Positions 39,440-52,400 of a stretch of DNA of 64,000 nucleotides are shown here, one piece after another (the stretch's first letter is position 1; every line of letters begins with the position of its first letter). Location of the stretch: NCBI GenBank assembly GCA_013399305.1, contig VXAI01000116.1, positions 413,617-477,616 on the forward strand, given 5' to 3'. The DNA comes from Rostratula benghalensis (Eukaryota; Chordata; Aves; Charadriiformes; Rostratulidae). A program made the position numbers and the translations under genes. The notes under the pieces are model-generated. The model worked only from the letters and a program-made list of their open reading frames with translations. It was not told the origin of the DNA and did not search any database.

Positions 39440-40124
39440 GTGAGGGGGCTCCAGTGGGCCAGGGGCAAGCAGGGTGCTGGCTGTGTGTGGCTCTGCATGG
39501 CATGTTGAGGTCCTGCAAGAGGTGGCATAGGAGCTGGTGGTGAGCTGCAGGCTCTCCCGGGGCTGGGCTTTCCTTTCACTACCTTGGACAAAGCTGAGAG
39601 AAGCTGAGAGAGGTGGCTTTGCTGAAATTCTGCAGCCCCTGAGGGCAAGTGGGCCAGCGTTGCTCATTGCTGTGCCGAGCACACATGGGGGGGAAAAAGC
39701 CCCTGTGCTGTGAAAAGTCCATATTCACACTTCCAAAAACATTTTCAGAATTGTCCCTAAGTAGCTTTTGATAATGGGACTTAGCTGCTAAGGTTATGTA
39801 GACCTTGCAAATCTGAGCACAGCAGTGCTTGATTTCCCAAAATGGGGCTAGAAGTACTTTTTTCTGAAGGAAACATACGCCCCTTGTTTGTGGGGAATTA
39901 CCAGAACAAGGAGCAGATTTCCCCTGTGTTCTCTCATGATGTCTTAACTACAGTTTAAACACAGCATTACTTGAATCAGCCTTTCAGATGCATTGGTTCT
40001 GTTGTAGATGCTGTGAGGTTCATAATCAGTGTGCACTTAATGCTTCTCAGGTATCTACCTGGTATCAACCACTTGAGTCTTCTACACAGTGACTCTATAT
40101 GCCAAGTATAGCTGATTTGCCATA

Positions 40125-40312
40125 ATAAAGAAGTATGATTTGTAGGTCTTCTAATGCCTTCTCCTTTTCAGACTTCTAGTTGTGTATCCTTTAAGCTTTA
40201 ATTTCAAAAATCCCATTTTCATAGTAATGCTGAATCACAACTGGAGAATTTGATGAGAAAGGAAACTCAAAGACCTTTATATAATCCATTAGTAAACGTA
40301 CTGGGTGTTTGG
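40125..40312 (+). repeat. Duplicated element, copy B (intron 1)
   Basis: Direct partner of 36611-36798, in the same orientation and with no gaps across 188 positions. It starts about 685 bases after the exon 1 donor, so the two copies bracket the promoter and exon 1. The central block 40196-40228 is the least conserved (13 mismatches in 33). The flanks 40135-40195 (9 in 61) and 40229-40298 (6 in 70) are better kept. Confidence 0.85.
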
Positions 40313-42544
40313 AACCAGCAACTCCAGAACATGCAAGAGACTGCAGTGTTTGCTGTATCAAGGGGGTCTTAATCAAAAAATATATTCATGAAAGTGCATT
40401 TCGGAAAGTCCTCAGGCACTGTGTTACTATTACATCTACCTTAAAGCTGTTCCACAGTCAAAATGGAGAAAATGTTAAATGATTACTGAGTGAAATGCTG
40501 ACTCTGTAGTAATAAAATAAATGTGAAATCAACCAAAAACTTAACCAATCACTTGGTCATGATTCAGTGATTAGTTGAGACAGCTTTAAAAAAATGCTAG
40601 AATGGAGAGGAAGCAAAAATTGGATAAAATAATGATTACTTGGGGTGACTTTTGAAATGTTTCAAAAGGAATGATCTTTTAAGCTGTTACGACTTAAAAC
40701 AAAGACAAAATGACTTGCAACAGTATAAACGCAGTTTATACTCTCACAACTCTATTTATATTAATAACTGAAAGCAAAAACTTTCTGTCCCTACAAGCAC
40801 TCTGTAAAAGGGACCTTTGTCATTACTCATCACTGGAAAAATAAAGCAAAAGAGATGTCACAATTGAAATGCCACTTCCATGCTTTCTCAGTAAAATAAA
40901 AGGGGGGGAAATTGTCCCTATTACTTAGTCATCTATCCATGACCAGTGCAATTCTGAGGAATCTTAAGAAAATCCTGTAGCATTGTAATTGGATTAGTAT
41001 GTTCTCTAATTGGCATGCCAAAATCTTTACCAGTTTAAGTCTAATCACTATACAAAGAAAGGAGAGCATATACAGGGTTGGGAAGGAAGCAATAAGTAGT
41101 GAATCCATCAGTCCTTGAAATTATCTGAGCTTTTTGCCAGCTGTTTTGTTCTTGAGATGCTGGAAGAGAGCATCTAATTTAGTTTTATTTTTTTCACTTG
41201 TAGTTCCACCACAGCAAGCGTGAACTTCTGATCTAGACTAGTACTGAAATGTTGGTGCTATCCTAAAGCTTGAACTGCAGTAATACCTAAAACAGTTTGG
41301 AATGGTGTTGTATTGCTTTTTAATTTTCAGAAAGGGAAATAAAATTAAGGTGCTGTTGGGCATACCAGTTACAGGCTGAACACCAGACTGAATGTGGCCA
41401 ATTGATGCAATACCTAATTGAGTAGCCTGTTTGCACACCATCAGTGGTGTTGAACTGGTACATGGAGTTGCAAGAGTTCAGGTTTGGTAGTGGCAGCCCT
41501 GTGAAGTGAGCAGGTGGGTGCTCAGCCATCCTTGCAAGCAGCAAGATCTGCATTAAACCTCCCTCAGCTTGAGCCTCTCTGAGTAGCTCTTGGACAATGA
41601 TGCACCTCAGTGCAAGTGAGTTATTTAAGGCCTATTTACTCTTTATCGAGTTAATAATCTGTCTGGGATATAAAAGATGGTCCAAGCTAGCTTAATTGAG
41701 TCACTGATGAATGCTTTTTTTGAGTTTGGCTGTACTTGGCCATCTGTTTTAATATTTATCATTTTAGGATGGAAATAGCTAATAAACAGTGGTACTGTGG
41801 ATTTCAAATATTACTGTTACAGGTTGAGTCAGTTAAAAATATAACCAGATCATGCAGTCAAAAATTGACAAGCTCCATTTTAAGCATATAGCTTTTCTTA
41901 ACTGGGTATGACATTGAAAAAAGTGTGCTCTGCTTGACCAGCCTTTGGCAAATATAATTTATTTTCCGATCCCCTGTAAACTGGAGAACATTATGGCTTA
42001 CAAGTTTGACAGTTTTCATTGCTTTCTTAGAATGGGAGGAGTGAAAAATTGCATTGTCTGCTCCTGATCTTGTTTGAGCAGACAGATCCAGAGAGGGAAT
42101 TAGGGCTGGATATGTTACGACTTTCTTAGTTTTCTTTTTTTCAGCCTTTCTGTCAGACACTACAGTAATTTTTACTTTTGAGTAGGAGATTCCAAGTGTA
42201 ATTTTATATTTTCCTGTCAACAGCAATGATTGTTTCATTATTATTCTCTACCAGAGTTAATTAATTGTTTGTCTAAATCCTTCAGTTTTCTTTACCATTG
42301 TGTCATGCTAATAATTTCAGTAGTAAAAACTGCGCAGTTCTTTAGTGTTGAGGTTTGTGTTTTACATTGGTGTCAGTCATGCTCTATCTCACTCTCCTGT
42401 GCTTTTGTGGTCTTGGAGGGAAAGACATGGAGAATCCTGTTTGTTAAGGTCTGCTGCAAAGTTGGGAGTCATTGTTGGATTTTGGGAGAGGAAACCAAGC
42501 ATAGACTCTGTTTCCGGTAAGACAAGTTAGGTTGATTTGGCATG

Positions 42545-42566
42545 TTTTTTTTTTTTTTTTTTTTTT
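42545..42566 (+). repeat. Poly-T run (22 bases)
   Basis: Uninterrupted T run in intron 1. It could be a decayed poly-A tail of a minus-strand retroinsertion, but no element body is recognisable next to it. Confidence 0.9.
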
Positions 42567-43382
42567 AAGGAAGCATTGCTGAGAGTCTTTTGCTCTTTCA
42601 GTTACAAAGCATAATTAATATATTCCTTTATAAAATGTCAGTGGCAGTCAACAAGCACCAGTAGGGAAGTCTTTGGACAGGAGATGGGAAAGTTCTGAGC
42701 AGGGCAGTCCGTATACATGGTTAGGACACGTAGCACAGGAAGATACCTGCTTTAAAGAAATGGGCTTTGCCACACTAATACAGGGTTAAAGAATGTTTTT
42801 GAAATGAGGTATGGAACAGTCCAGGTATTTTCTGCATTAAATCATTGTTACTGCATATTACATTGTGATCCTGTTTAAGCACCTGTGATTGCAGTCAATG
42901 CAAACTGTTGTATTAGGTCAAGAATATCTTTTCTCTTGTCAGGGCAAGCAGATGGTGACACCAAGGAGAGACTTTGTGTTTTTGCTTCTTCCAAAAGGTA
43001 TTAATACCTTCCTGGGCCAAGAGCTGTAATGCTTTAAAAAGAGGAAAATGTAGCAGGTTTAATAAAGAAGGTTAAAAAGGAAAGACAAACAAAGGATTAA
43101 AGAAACCCTAACAGTGTATGCTTCCAAATATACTGTTCAAATCACTGTAGTTGCATGGTCCTGGAGTAATTTGGTATGGATGCAAAATACTGATGCAATG
43201 TTAGTTAACTTCACATGCAAGCAAAATAAAACAGTTCCACCACTGTGTATCTCCTCATGTCAGGGAGAGGAGAAACGTAATTTACAGGAGAAGAATTATT
43301 TACTTACTGTAGAGGAGGCATGTGGTGTTAGCTGATTTTGAAGCCTTGACAGGTAGCCTGATCTGTCTTTTGAAAACTTTCA

Positions 43383-43457
43383 CCTTGCTCAAGCAGGGGA
43401 TTGAACAGATGACCTCCATAGATCCTTTCCAACCTCAACTGTTCAGTGATTCTGTGA
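43383..43457 (+). mobile_element. CR1 LINE 3' tail fragment in intron 1
   Basis: 'ttgctcaagcaggggattga', 'acagatgacctcc', 'gatcctttccaacctcaact' and 'tcagtgattctgtga' follow the CR1 3' end order, with more substitutions than the other copies. Inserted in the sense orientation of DCLK2. Confidence 0.82.
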
Positions 43458-46400
43458 CAGCTCATAGGAACCTGTCATCTGAAACTCCTGACTAAATTGA
43501 GTAAAAAAAAAAACCAGCTAGGAGCAATTAGTCATTGGCTAAAATCCTGGTTGTCATTTCAGATTTTAAAAAGTGTATGGGGAACTAAAATGCTGTAGAT
43601 GAGGAAAAATCATGACTTAGGCAGGGTTATTGGAGGTGACATAAAAATGAAGGAAACATAAAAAACTGATGAGGAGGGAAGTTCTGTGAAAGAAAGGAAG
43701 GAAAGAGAAATCTAAATAAGTTAATCCTTCATAAAAGGGATTGCTTTATTTGTAGATCAGTCCTTTTATACATGCTATAAATATGCTGTTCTGGAGATGT
43801 GTTGAACTTTGTTATGGAACACAAAAAGGCTACTGTCCTGTGATTCCTAGAGTTAGAAGGTTAGTAGCCCTAGTAACTAATGTGCTATACTAAATAAATG
43901 GCTTTTGGCACCCTTAAAACTGATGAGTTCCACCAGAAGAAGCCGAGGCATGTGCGATGGATAGATGAAATGTACTTAGAAACCTGCTCTGTCTTACCTC
44001 CTTCACAGGGGAAGGCACATTTAAAACTATGAAGTCTAACTTTGGGGGTTTTTTCTGTAGGGAAGATTTTACCTGTGTCGGCATGCATCATTCTCTGTTA
44101 TGCAGTATGTCATTTAAAACTGTGATGCTTTATTGTGACTCTTAGGAAGTAGTTGTTAGTGCTTATTAACACCTTGCAAAAAACAAGCCAGAAAACCTTG
44201 TTCAGAGACTTTTGTTGCACGTATCCCAACTCAGGATTTTTTAGTCTTGTACATTTAATTTCTTCCTTATGTTACTCACCACATGGTGAATCCACAGTTT
44301 GTTTTTTAACCTAATGCTAAGGAACACGAAATTCCTACAAGTTTTAGTAATCTCTGTTTTTAAGGACAAAAAGTCTGAATGTTTCTAGGCTATTTGTTAA
44401 ATGCCTAGCAGTGGGGCTTCAACTCACAAAACTTGTGCTATGAAGAACCCCAAGTTTTCAGGCAGCTGGGTTTCCTCTGAATTGCACATAGTTGCAAGTG
44501 ATGTACACTTCTGATACAAAAGGACAAGATACATCCTTCTTTTCCTATCAGTACCTAAAATTGCATGGCTGAATTTTGGAGAGTTCATGTACACCCTGCT
44601 CTCTTTATCCCTACATTTGTATCTTGAAAGGTGAGCTAGGCACTTTGCCTCTGAATAATGGTGTTGAAGAAAACAATGGCAAAAGAAAACCTTTGCAGGT
44701 GAATGAATTTTTAAGTAGGCAAAGCAGTATTTAGGCAAATGATGGTCTATAGTCATTCTGACTGATAAATAACCAATGTAGTCTTGTTTTCTCTTCTGTC
44801 CATCCTCTGTGTTGACCATCTGTATTTTACTATTGTAAGGGAATGGTGAGTGTTCAGACTGTTTGATCTTTGACACTGGAAACCTTCTACAGTACTTAAA
44901 CTGCATTCACACAGCACACACATAGAGATCTTGCTTCATGGATAGTGCATCTGGTTATTAATGCAGTACAGGTAAATTACTTAGAGGCAGGTAATGTTTC
45001 CTTTTAGTAGACAGTGTTTTGTGTCTTCTAGTTGTTTTTCTCATGTTAATAAGACATAGAGAATCAGAAGTAAATGTACTTCGTTTGTTGATTATATTGT
45101 GACCCAAAATATCAGCACATGTTACTCCATTTAAGTGAACATATGCCCCATCTGAGAAATTTTTGGTGGTAGGAGAATTTCTTTGTTGCAGAGTTAATGC
45201 TTTTAGATTGCTCTGAGTACTGTCATGAAGCATCGGATGGATAGCACATATGCTCTGTTGAAATTGTAATGGCAACTTACAAGGAGGTTTCATACTTCTG
45301 CCAAAACTGCTCTGCAGCCTGGTTAAGCTTTCTGCTGTAAATTGGCTGGGTTCAGAGGCCCAGCTGTAACTTATGTCTGTGATTTTTGCATTTTTTTCTG
45401 CGTTAAAAAAGAAGAAAGTATTATTTAAAGGATCTCTCTATTTCATTAATCTATAGTTTATTTTTTTACCTGCAAATTTTAATGTAATATTAGTGACTAA
45501 CTTCATAGTCTAGTCTGAAAACTAGTGAGCTGATTGATGTTAATGCTAATGTTGCAAGCTAAAGACTTGGTATTTATTTCCAGTAATGTAACTGCTAGGA
45601 CTATGTGCCAGTTAGGGCTAGTATGCATTAGCTTCAAGACTATAAATGGGAAGTGGGCCTTCAAACCACAAAATTGACCACATTAAAGTCAGCAATGTAA
45701 ATATTTGAAGTACTGTTTATGCCTATTTTTGGACTTGTGTTGACTTTCTAGGGCTGGTAGAAGTATGTAAGACAAAATAATAATAAAAAGCTACAGCCCA
45801 ATCAAAATGCCACTGAAGTCTCAGAAAATATTTTCTTACTAATTGCAATGATAAATCTGTAGGTTAGACACATGAAAAATCTCAATCAAGGCAGTTAGTG
45901 GAACACACAGACTTACTTCTATATGTGATTTTAACTGTTATCTGTTACTTTGTTAACAGTGTTTGAAATCAATTTCACTTGTTTAAACCCTGCCAAAAAT
46001 GAAGAGCTGTATGTTACATTTTACAAATACTGGTTTTCTAGGAGAGTGAGGAGATTATCAGAAGTGTGTATTTATACATGAATTAATGCCAGACAGATTT
46101 AAAATGTAGTCGTACTATCAGCTGTGAACAAATATTAAATACAATATTACACTTTCAAGAGTTTTCCTCCAAAGTATAGTGAAAAAGAGAGAGAATACTC
46201 TTAGAAATGACTTGATGGTTCTTCCAAACAGACACACACAAATATGTTTGCTACTTTGGAGGATGGCTAAAATTAACAATTCATACAATACCATGATGTT
46301 AAAAAATGCCTGCTCATCAAGGGGTGCTGTTTTCTTAGGCATGTTTTTAAAATACGCTATTCTGTAGGAACGTTTCCTGCAGTAAACTTTATAGGTATGA

Positions 46401-47404
46401 TTTAATTTGCCCTGCCATTTCTTGCATTACCAGGGTATTTTTCAAAGGTCTCAGTGGAAATTAGAAAGTGTGGAGGAAGTGCTGGCTGTGGTGAAATAGT
46501 TAGAAGTTTAAGTAGAAATATCAATAGAGTAAAAACTTTCTCTTTACGTGGTGAACCAAACAAGTCACTGAGCTCGTGTTTTCTTGCAAACAGTCCTTGC
46601 TTTAATCCTGCCATTGCAGGTGTAGTAGTAAAATGTGTTTTCCATATAAGGCCTGTGTTACTGTGTTTAGTTTATATGACTGGTATAAGAAACTAGGCAT
46701 GGAATTTTAAACACTTACTAAATAATCTGTAATATAGTACAGATTTCAAGTAATTAGTTGTTTCCATATCTGCCAATTATAGGAAATTTTGCAGTAATTT
46801 TGTGCCAGATACTTTTGGGTTTGTTTTTTTTTTTAAAAAAAAAAAGCTAAAATAGTCTATGCTTCAATTTAAGGCTTGGCTAAATGCAGTTGAAACAAAT
46901 TATTTGAAGTTTGTTCTTTTAAAGTGTTAGATTGTTTTAAGTTGAAAGCACCTCGAAAACAAGCAAAAGACAACTAAGGCTTCTGCTTAAGGAAAAGAAA
47001 TAATAAGAAATCTGTAGTAAGTGGGCATTGCAACCTCTTCAGATAATCAAGAAAATGTTTTATTTGTACATTGAGCAAGGGAACTAGTTAGAAGGCAGAG
47101 AGTTTTACACTGTATTTTAAAGAAATAAAGTTCCTTTTGGATTAATACTGACTAAAGTTTTATAATGAGACTGTATCTGATGTCCTAAAGGGTGTTCTCT
47201 GACAGAGAACAGATTACATTCCATGATGGTATAAAGAAAATAAGCTGTTATGATACATGTCTTTAAAGGTCAAAGCTAGCATACCAAATTGAGATTCTTC
47301 TATGGTAAATACTTCAACTAGGATCCTTTTGTTCTCTCCCTTTACTTTATGTAAAGCAATTAATTTATGTTAATGTGGAAAGCCTGTTTCTGAGTAGCCT
47401 TATT

Positions 47405-47457
47405 TGTGAGGGGGTTTTGTGATGTTTTTGTTAAGTGTTGGTGTTTGCTTTTTTTTA
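47405..47457. repeat. T/G-rich low-complexity tract in intron 1
   Basis: Almost only G and T (tgtgagggggttttgtgatg, then gttttt and tgtttgc units, ending in a T run). Confidence 0.8.
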
Positions 47458-49149
47458 ACTTCGTTAACTTAAAGTTCAGCCCTGAGGTTTCACTTTGGAA
47501 CTGTCTTGTGTGCATTTTTGGGGATTTTTAATGGCCTAGGAAGTGCATGCTTTTCAATTTTTGAAAGGATAATTTTGAACATCCTCAATGATGGTGAGTT
47601 TTGAGTTACCTTTTAGTGTTATTGCTATAACTTATTTAACCTTTTTGCACACAGCTGGGCAGGCTGTGCTGAAGAGGTTACTGTGAGGTGATAGGGGACT
47701 GCATGCACTGAAGCTAATCTTTGAGATGCTAGGGGTACTCAGTGTATTTAGAAAGGTATTCTCATGCATAGGATGCTGTTAGATTATATATAAAATTATT
47801 ATCAGAGGATTAAATATTGCCAAATTCTTGTGCAGATCAATAACCTTTAAATAAGTGGTAAAGGACTTTCAAAAGTTGAATGCTTGATATTATGCACCTA
47901 TAATAATGACTAAATTACTTTCTGTTCATTTTTTGTAGCAGGAAATAATTAGCATTCTTAACCAACATATACATGCAAAAAATAAACTCACTTGCTAGGT
48001 GTCTCCATTAGAAGTTTAGCATGCAATTGTGGAAAAACTCATAAGGATTTATACTGGGGTAGAGTTAACTTACTTTGTGGTAGCTACCACAGTTCTCTAC
48101 CTCTTCAAGAAAGTCTTTGGATGTCATTTTGCAAAACCCCAAGGATGTCTCTTATACTACAGAAATAATTCAGGGTTAAAGATGTCCTTTGTCATGGTCT
48201 GCATCTTGAATATTGCTGTCAGACCATTTTAGCAAACAACAGACTGCAGTTTGAAGAGAAAACCGTCCTCTTCTAATGAAAAAAGAAATCCAGTTAGTCT
48301 TGAGCCTTGCATTATGTCAAAGAATGAAGAAAAGTAAACAGATTTCTTAGGTCTGCATTGTCGCTGGTGCCACTTTAAATAATTTGATGCAAAGGGGTGT
48401 TTTACTTGGCTGTGCTAACATTTCTTTTTGTCCTCTGAATTGGAGTTTCATGACTTCAGGAGATATTGGCAGTGCAGACTTGAAGTTAAAATTAAAATGA
48501 GGAAGTATAGATGGTTTTCATATTATTGTAGTCTCAAAGTCACATTTGTGGCCTCAACAAGTGTTTGGTCTAAAAAATTTAGAAGTGAATACATGTCAAT
48601 GGTGTATCCTTGGTAGAAAGGCAATAACTCATGGTTAATTAATGTCTCCTTCAGGGCAAGGATTTCAAGGTGCTTGAATTTTATTCTATTAAAACTTGCT
48701 CCTTTTTAAAATAACTCATTATGAAACATAGGTATGTGTGTACACATCTTGACGTATATACTTGAGGAACATATAGAGAAGGACCTAGATATTTGCTGTA
48801 AGAGAATGTTCTTAGAACGTCCTCTCAAGTAACTTAACCATTTGCAAAATGACTCTGCAGTCAGAAATTACAATGCAAAATAAATGGGAAATATCTTCAA
48901 CGCCTTCATTATCCTTTACTTTTTATTTCTTAACCAGGTCTTTTGAAACCTGTTGAAACCACTCTGAGATTATTGTTTGGGTGGAAAGCTCTGATAATTT
49001 ACAGTCCTCCATCCAAAATTACTTGCAGTTGAAGCACAGGAAAATCACTCCTGGAATATTTGTAGCTTTTTTTTTAATTTTTCTTTTAAAATTGGCAAAA
49101 AAATAGCTGCAAACCCCCTTAAATTATAACAATGTGCTCTTTTTTCCAG

Positions 49150-49484
49150 GTGAAAGTTATGTATGTGCATCCAATGAACCCTATCGCAAAGTTGATTACA
49201 CCAAGAATGTCAATCCAAACTGGTGTGTGAACATAAGGACTGGATCCACTCGATCCCTGACATCTTTAACATCTGCAAAGAGCGAAGTGAAGGAGAGTAA
49301 GGACTTCATTAAGCCCAAGTTAGTGACTGTTATTAGGAGTGGAGTAAAACCACGGAAAGCTGTGAGAATTCTGCTGAATAAGAAGACTGCTCACTCCTTC
49401 GAACAGGTCTTGACTGACATCACAGAAGCCATTAAGTTAGATTCGGGTGTAGTCAAGAGACTTTGCACACTGGATGGAAAACAG
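49150..49484 (+). CDS. DCLK2: DCLK2 coding exon 2, residues 140 (last two bases) to 251
   Basis: Starts right after a strong acceptor (tcttttttccag|gtgaaagt) and completes Gly140 in frame with exon 1. Residues 141-157 ([17 protein letters not shown]) finish the first DCX domain. Residues 158-195 are the linker ([18 protein letters not shown]…[12 protein letters not shown]), of the DCLK2 type. The second DCX domain begins at about residue 196 ([56 protein letters not shown]) and is cut by the intron after Gln251, in phase 0, at donor acag|gtaggt. Length 335 bases; exons 1 and 2 together give 753 bases, exactly 251 codons. Codons 5' of the acceptor in this frame are intronic. Residue 165 is Cys (NPNWCVN), where the mammalian proteins have Ser in my memory. 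The rest of the second DCX domain, the Ser/Pro-rich linker and the kinase domain are outside the window. Confidence 0.97.
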
Positions 49485-52400
49485 GTAGGTTAATGAATTG
49501 CTGTGACCATCTAATAATTATGAGTTAATCTAAGCTTCTTTGGTTTTGTAACTTGAATTCTTTGTTAATGTATATGCTTCAACCTGCTGCAGAATAAGGG
49601 CAGTTTAATAAATGCCAGGTTTTACATTTTGTGTTAAAATATTAATATCTGATAAAAATTGTATATAAGGCAAAAGAAGTTGACCACTTTACATTCTAAG
49701 TAAAAAAAAAAAATATTTTTTTTTCATAGTAACTGTTGCAATGCTAAAAAGAGTGCCTGTTGATTAAGAAGTACGGTTTATTAGAAACATTTGAAAGTGA
49801 ACTTGCTAAAATACATGTGTGTTTTCAGAAGCAGAGTCATGTTTTCAGAAAACTACATAGGGCTCTAGGTAAGTGTTGGGAATACCTTTGCCATTCATCA
49901 GTCAGGTTAATGATTCAGACCTTCATGGAAGGGGACTTTGATACTTGATACTTTTATTTGACAGTGATGTGGAAACTTCAGCAGCATTGTGACTTTAGTA
50001 GTACAGCAGCACAGACTGCAAAGTAGATCATACTCAGTATCAGGTACCTAGACTATTGTATTGTTGACTGTTAGGATCCTTTTTCATTCAATGAGTATTT
50101 TTGCACACCTACATATTTGCATGAACTGCTTGTAAAATTTTCAGTTGTGTTTGAATACATGTGGGAATTTTTATTGAAGTTTTTTATAATGGTTATAATC
50201 CTGTAGACTACTTAAAAACCACCCTTTTGTGTTGAAAGCCGTTAGCAAATCTATTGTAGAAGCGTGCTTTCTCATATTGTCTCAGTATGAGGTCTGTCTC
50301 TCTGGTTATGTCCTCTGTGCTGTGGATACACTTCTTATAATTAAGTACTTGAACTTATTATGTTCTTTGGTATCAAATATAGCAAGGCAAATGCATCACT
50401 GAGACTCTCGATTTCAAGTATTTGGCAGCACTGTAATGTGCTCTTTCGTTCTTCTAATAGGTTTGATTTTAAATGAGATTTGTTAACAAGATGTGTTAAG
50501 AGAGAAACTTTTCTAGGAACATCCAAAATGTGATTTAGTCATGTTTAATTTAATTCATAATAAAATAGCTTTAAGGATATTTATTATGCAGTAATTAAGA
50601 TTTCATGGACAGAAAAGACTATGTTACTGTCTCGAAATAAGATGATTTTAATGTTCTCAAGCGAATAGATAGGAAGAGACAGGAAAGGAAACTGCAAAAA
50701 CTAGAATTCTCAGTTCAGATTCACCTCTGCTATTGCATTGTTAATACAGTAGAAACTCACTGATCTGCACTGATGTGGAAGATACAGTAGTACATCAGGG
50801 ATCAATAAAATTAATTAGCATTAAATCTCACATATGTTGCTTGCACATTACTGTCACCCTGTTGCACATGGAGTGATGCACTTCACTTATAAGAGTGAAG
50901 CAGCAATATATTTATTGATGTAAAACAAAAATTTAACGAAATCTGACGGTAAATGCGACCGTGGTTTACGCAGTCACATGGTCGTAGTGGATGATGGCTG
51001 TCTCCAGTTTACAGTGAGGATGACCAGTCACTGGTAATGCTCCAAAATAAGTGTAAGATTTCTAATTGCTGCAGTACCTCCTCCTGCCCTTTGATGGTAA
51101 AGGCAATAACCAAACTTGGATTGTAGATGTAGGTGTTCTTAAGTGGGATTGGGAAACCCCTAGTTCTTACTGCAAACAGCCTGCAAATAGATGCTTATTA
51201 CAACTGCCTGTCTGTGTACACTGTGTCAGCAGTGTAGTAATGCATAAATGTGGATATATTCTTTCCATTTGGAAAACAGACTTTTCCATAGACCTTGGGA
51301 AAGAGCCTTTGGTCCATAGTGTAATCTTGATTTAAGTGGTCATTTGATATAATTTTCCAGATAGAAGACCTAGAGCTTTTAACTCCCTTGTAATACAAGC
51401 TTCCTTCTGCTTATCTAGGAGGAGACTTCTTGGGCTCTTTTGTTTGTTTCTTTTTCTTCAAAGTGAAGGGTTGACCCCAGTTTTAGGCAATAGGGATTTT
51501 TTTCTTTTCTTTGTTTGTTCATTGCTGCTTTATGTAGAGGTTGGTGCCCAAGGGCTTTGTGGGATTTGGCAAATAACGAGCTGCATTGCTGCCAATTACC
51601 AATTGGAAATTTCTGAGCCTATTTTCTCTAATGTAGTAATTGCTTATTCTTCTGAATCTGCTAGGAAGGCAGATCTTTTATGTTCATTGTAGTGTTGGCA
51701 CAGCTTGAAAGTCAACCATTAAAAAAAAGAGAGACATTTTGTAAATGGCTATGTTCCTATAAACATAGCACTTGTGTTTCCTAAGGTTTTGGTTTTTTCT
51801 TTTCCCAAATATATTTATCTCTGAGAAAATACACATTTTCTTGCAATTTTTTGTGGATGACTAGGTTTACATTGTATTTTCTGTTTGATACAGGATTGAT
51901 GCTGAAATTCGGGTGTTTAAAAACATGCATGTATAAAATTTGGATCCTTTTATTAGGGATTGTGTTATTCTGTTAATTTATGGGGCAATTTTATTTTTCC
52001 AGTAGAAGTATTTAATGTGTGTAGTAAGAAATAATCACGAAACCAGTGACCTGTGGATAAATCTTTTTTACTTTTGAGCAGTACAACAGTGTCCTCAAAA
52101 TAGTTTTTATTTACTTTTCTGCCTTCATCAATCGTGACTGTAGCAACAGCTCAATGACAATAATAACACAGAAAATAGCATCCACGTTGGATATTTTCCT
52201 TTATTATTGTGTGTGAAGACAGACAACTATCTAGCTTTTAATTGTAAGATTTTATAGTATTTACAATGTTTCCTTTTTATGTTTAGTTTCAGTATGGATG
52301 CTGTAACTTAGAATATTTGTGTTTTGTAGCCTCAAGCGCAGATTTATTTATTCTTTAACTACATTGATGCAAGGCTGACTTTTGACTAGTAAGCTGTTGA

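Larger units (their letters stand above)
38210..39450. promoter_or_regulatory. DCLK2: CpG island covering the DCLK2 promoter, 5' leader and exon 1
   Basis: There is an abrupt change from AT-rich DNA to GC-rich DNA dense in CG dinucleotides, falling off again just after the exon 1 donor. CpG-island promoters without a strong TATA box are usual for vertebrate genes of this kind. Motifs visible inside are GC boxes, a YY1-like site, a G-quadruplex motif and several upstream ATGs, listed separately. The transcription start is not directly visible. Long open frames on both strands here (up to 296 codons on the minus strand) come from the scarcity of stop codons in GC-rich DNA. The edges are judged by eye. 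Confidence 0.88.
39440..49149 (+). other. DCLK2: DCLK2 intron 1 (9,710 bases)
   Basis: GT (39440) to AG (49148-49149), with a gtgagg donor and a tcttttttccag acceptor. No additional exon is supportable inside. It contains copy B of the duplicated element (40125-40312), a CR1 3' tail (43383-43457), a 22-base T run (42545-42566), a T/G-rich tract (47405-47457) and a small tandem agctgagaga at about 39591-39610. The sense strand looks T- and G-rich compared with the DNA upstream of the promoter. Confidence 0.93.

Noticed and set aside
39440..39543. Continuation of the exon 1 reading frame past the donor
   Set aside because: The frame stays open to 39543, but the gtgagg donor at 39440 and the exact phase match with exon 2 at Gly140 show this part is intron.
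42000..42238. 126-codon minus-strand frame in intron 1 (41858-42238)
   Set aside because: Lys/Ser/Val-rich with no recognisable domain, antisense inside an intron; no evidence of a nested gene.
44424..44906. 160-codon minus-strand frame in intron 1
   Set aside because: The longest frame outside the GC-rich island, but I recognise no domain or family. At about 60% AT over 40+ kb of DNA a few such frames are expected by chance. A codon-conservation test across birds would settle it.
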